Assembly: GCA_003522805.1 (NCBI GenBank)
Contig: DPIB01000176.1
Span: 1 to 6,685, forward strand
From: Fervidobacterium sp.
GTDB lineage: Bacteria > Thermotogota > Thermotogae > Thermotogales > Fervidobacteriaceae
Length of the DNA stretch: 6,685 bases
Direction: 5' to 3'
Part shown: piece after piece, positions 6,447-6,685 of the stretch
Position numbering within the stretch: position 1 is the stretch's first letter
Layout: each line of letters opens with the position of its first letter
Program-made: the position numbers and the translations under genes
Notes under the pieces: model-generated
Seen by the model: only the letters and a program-made list of their open reading frames with translations
What the model was told of the DNA's origin: nothing
Database searches by the model: none

Positions 6447-6563
6447 TTCAATTACTCAGCACGTTTGGAAAGCAGTTATGTCAATTATTGAAACATTATT
6501 TATCCACAAAAGACTTGATGGAACTTTAAAGATACAAAAATCCATTCTAAAGGGATGAGCACT

Positions 6564-6685
6564 ATGCAGAAAAGAAAGGTGTATTCTCCAGAATTCAAAC
6601 TCAATGTCGTCAAAGAATATCTCAACGGTGGTAAATCTCCAACGCAACTTTGTGAGAAATATTCAATCTCTCCCAGCATCTTCTT
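6564..6685 (+). CDS. IS3-type transposase OrfA, N-terminal part (runs off the window)
   Basis: ATG 6564 is preceded by AAAGGGATGAG, a usable ribosome site. The 40 complete codons begin MQKRKVYSPEFKLNVVKEYL and continue NGGKSPTQLCEKYSISPSIF. This matches the start of the HTH_Tnp_1 DNA-binding domain of IS3-family OrfA: a basic start, the (Y/F)(S/T)xEFKxxVV helix, a GG-S turn and a helix-turn-helix. OrfB with its DDE catalytic domain should lie beyond the window. The left inverted repeat probably lies between 6447 and 6563 (TGATGG at 6516 is one possible start), but without the right end it cannot be fixed. Confidence 0.85.
   Translation, partial: MQKRKVYSPEFKLNVVKEYLNGGKSPTQLCEKYSISPSIF

Noticed and set aside
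1..6685. CRISPR array or tRNA gene
   Set aside because: No regularly spaced direct repeats were found apart from the 12-base coding repeat, and no cloverleaf pattern was recognised on either strand.

Overview
The window is AT-rich bacterial DNA. Its genes have strong Shine-Dalgarno sites (GGAGGTGA, AAGGGAGG, AGAGGTGG) and one TTG start. The proteins are rich in Lys, Glu and Ile, and Arg is often coded by AGA. These traits, plus an Rpn-type fragment with RLEG repeats, suggest a low-GC thermophile such as a Thermotogales member (Fervidobacterium-like), but a low-GC Firmicute is not excluded. No rRNA, tRNA or core metabolic gene is present to settle the taxonomy.

Layout. Bases 1-120 hold the 3' end of a plus-strand gene with a charged coiled-coil tail. 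Two minus-strand genes follow. Bases 260-847 encode a small membrane-anchored protein with a cytosolic beta-rich domain. Bases 1069-4368 encode a 1099-residue protein. It has an N-terminal HEPN-type domain with an R-x4-H motif (R112/H117) joined to a very large helical region, and it carries no NTPase motif. About 740 bases without a convincing gene (4369-5104) hold divergent promoters, repeated half-sites and possible relics. Bases 5105-5899 on the plus strand encode a 264-residue protein that looks like a second, separate HEPN-like protein (RKVRNHIH motif, CxxC-x5-C loop). After it come an N-terminally truncated Rpn/PD-(D/E)XK-type fragment with a 12-base tandem repeat (5994-6446) and the start of an IS3-type transposase OrfA (6564 to the window end).

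How it fits together. The two HEPN-like genes are divergent across one regulatory region. An 11-base motif, TTGTGTnATAA, recurs there: as a 25-base dyad just upstream of the small HEPN-like gene, as a near match inside the promoter of the large gene, and once more in between. This suggests shared control. Transposase-related sequences flank the block on the right and possibly on the left. The best reading is an accessory, probably anti-phage, island. In it the large HEPN-helical protein would act as sensor and RNase effector in one chain, with the membrane protein and the second HEPN-like protein as possible partners. The defence role is inferred from domain content and context and is not demonstrated here.
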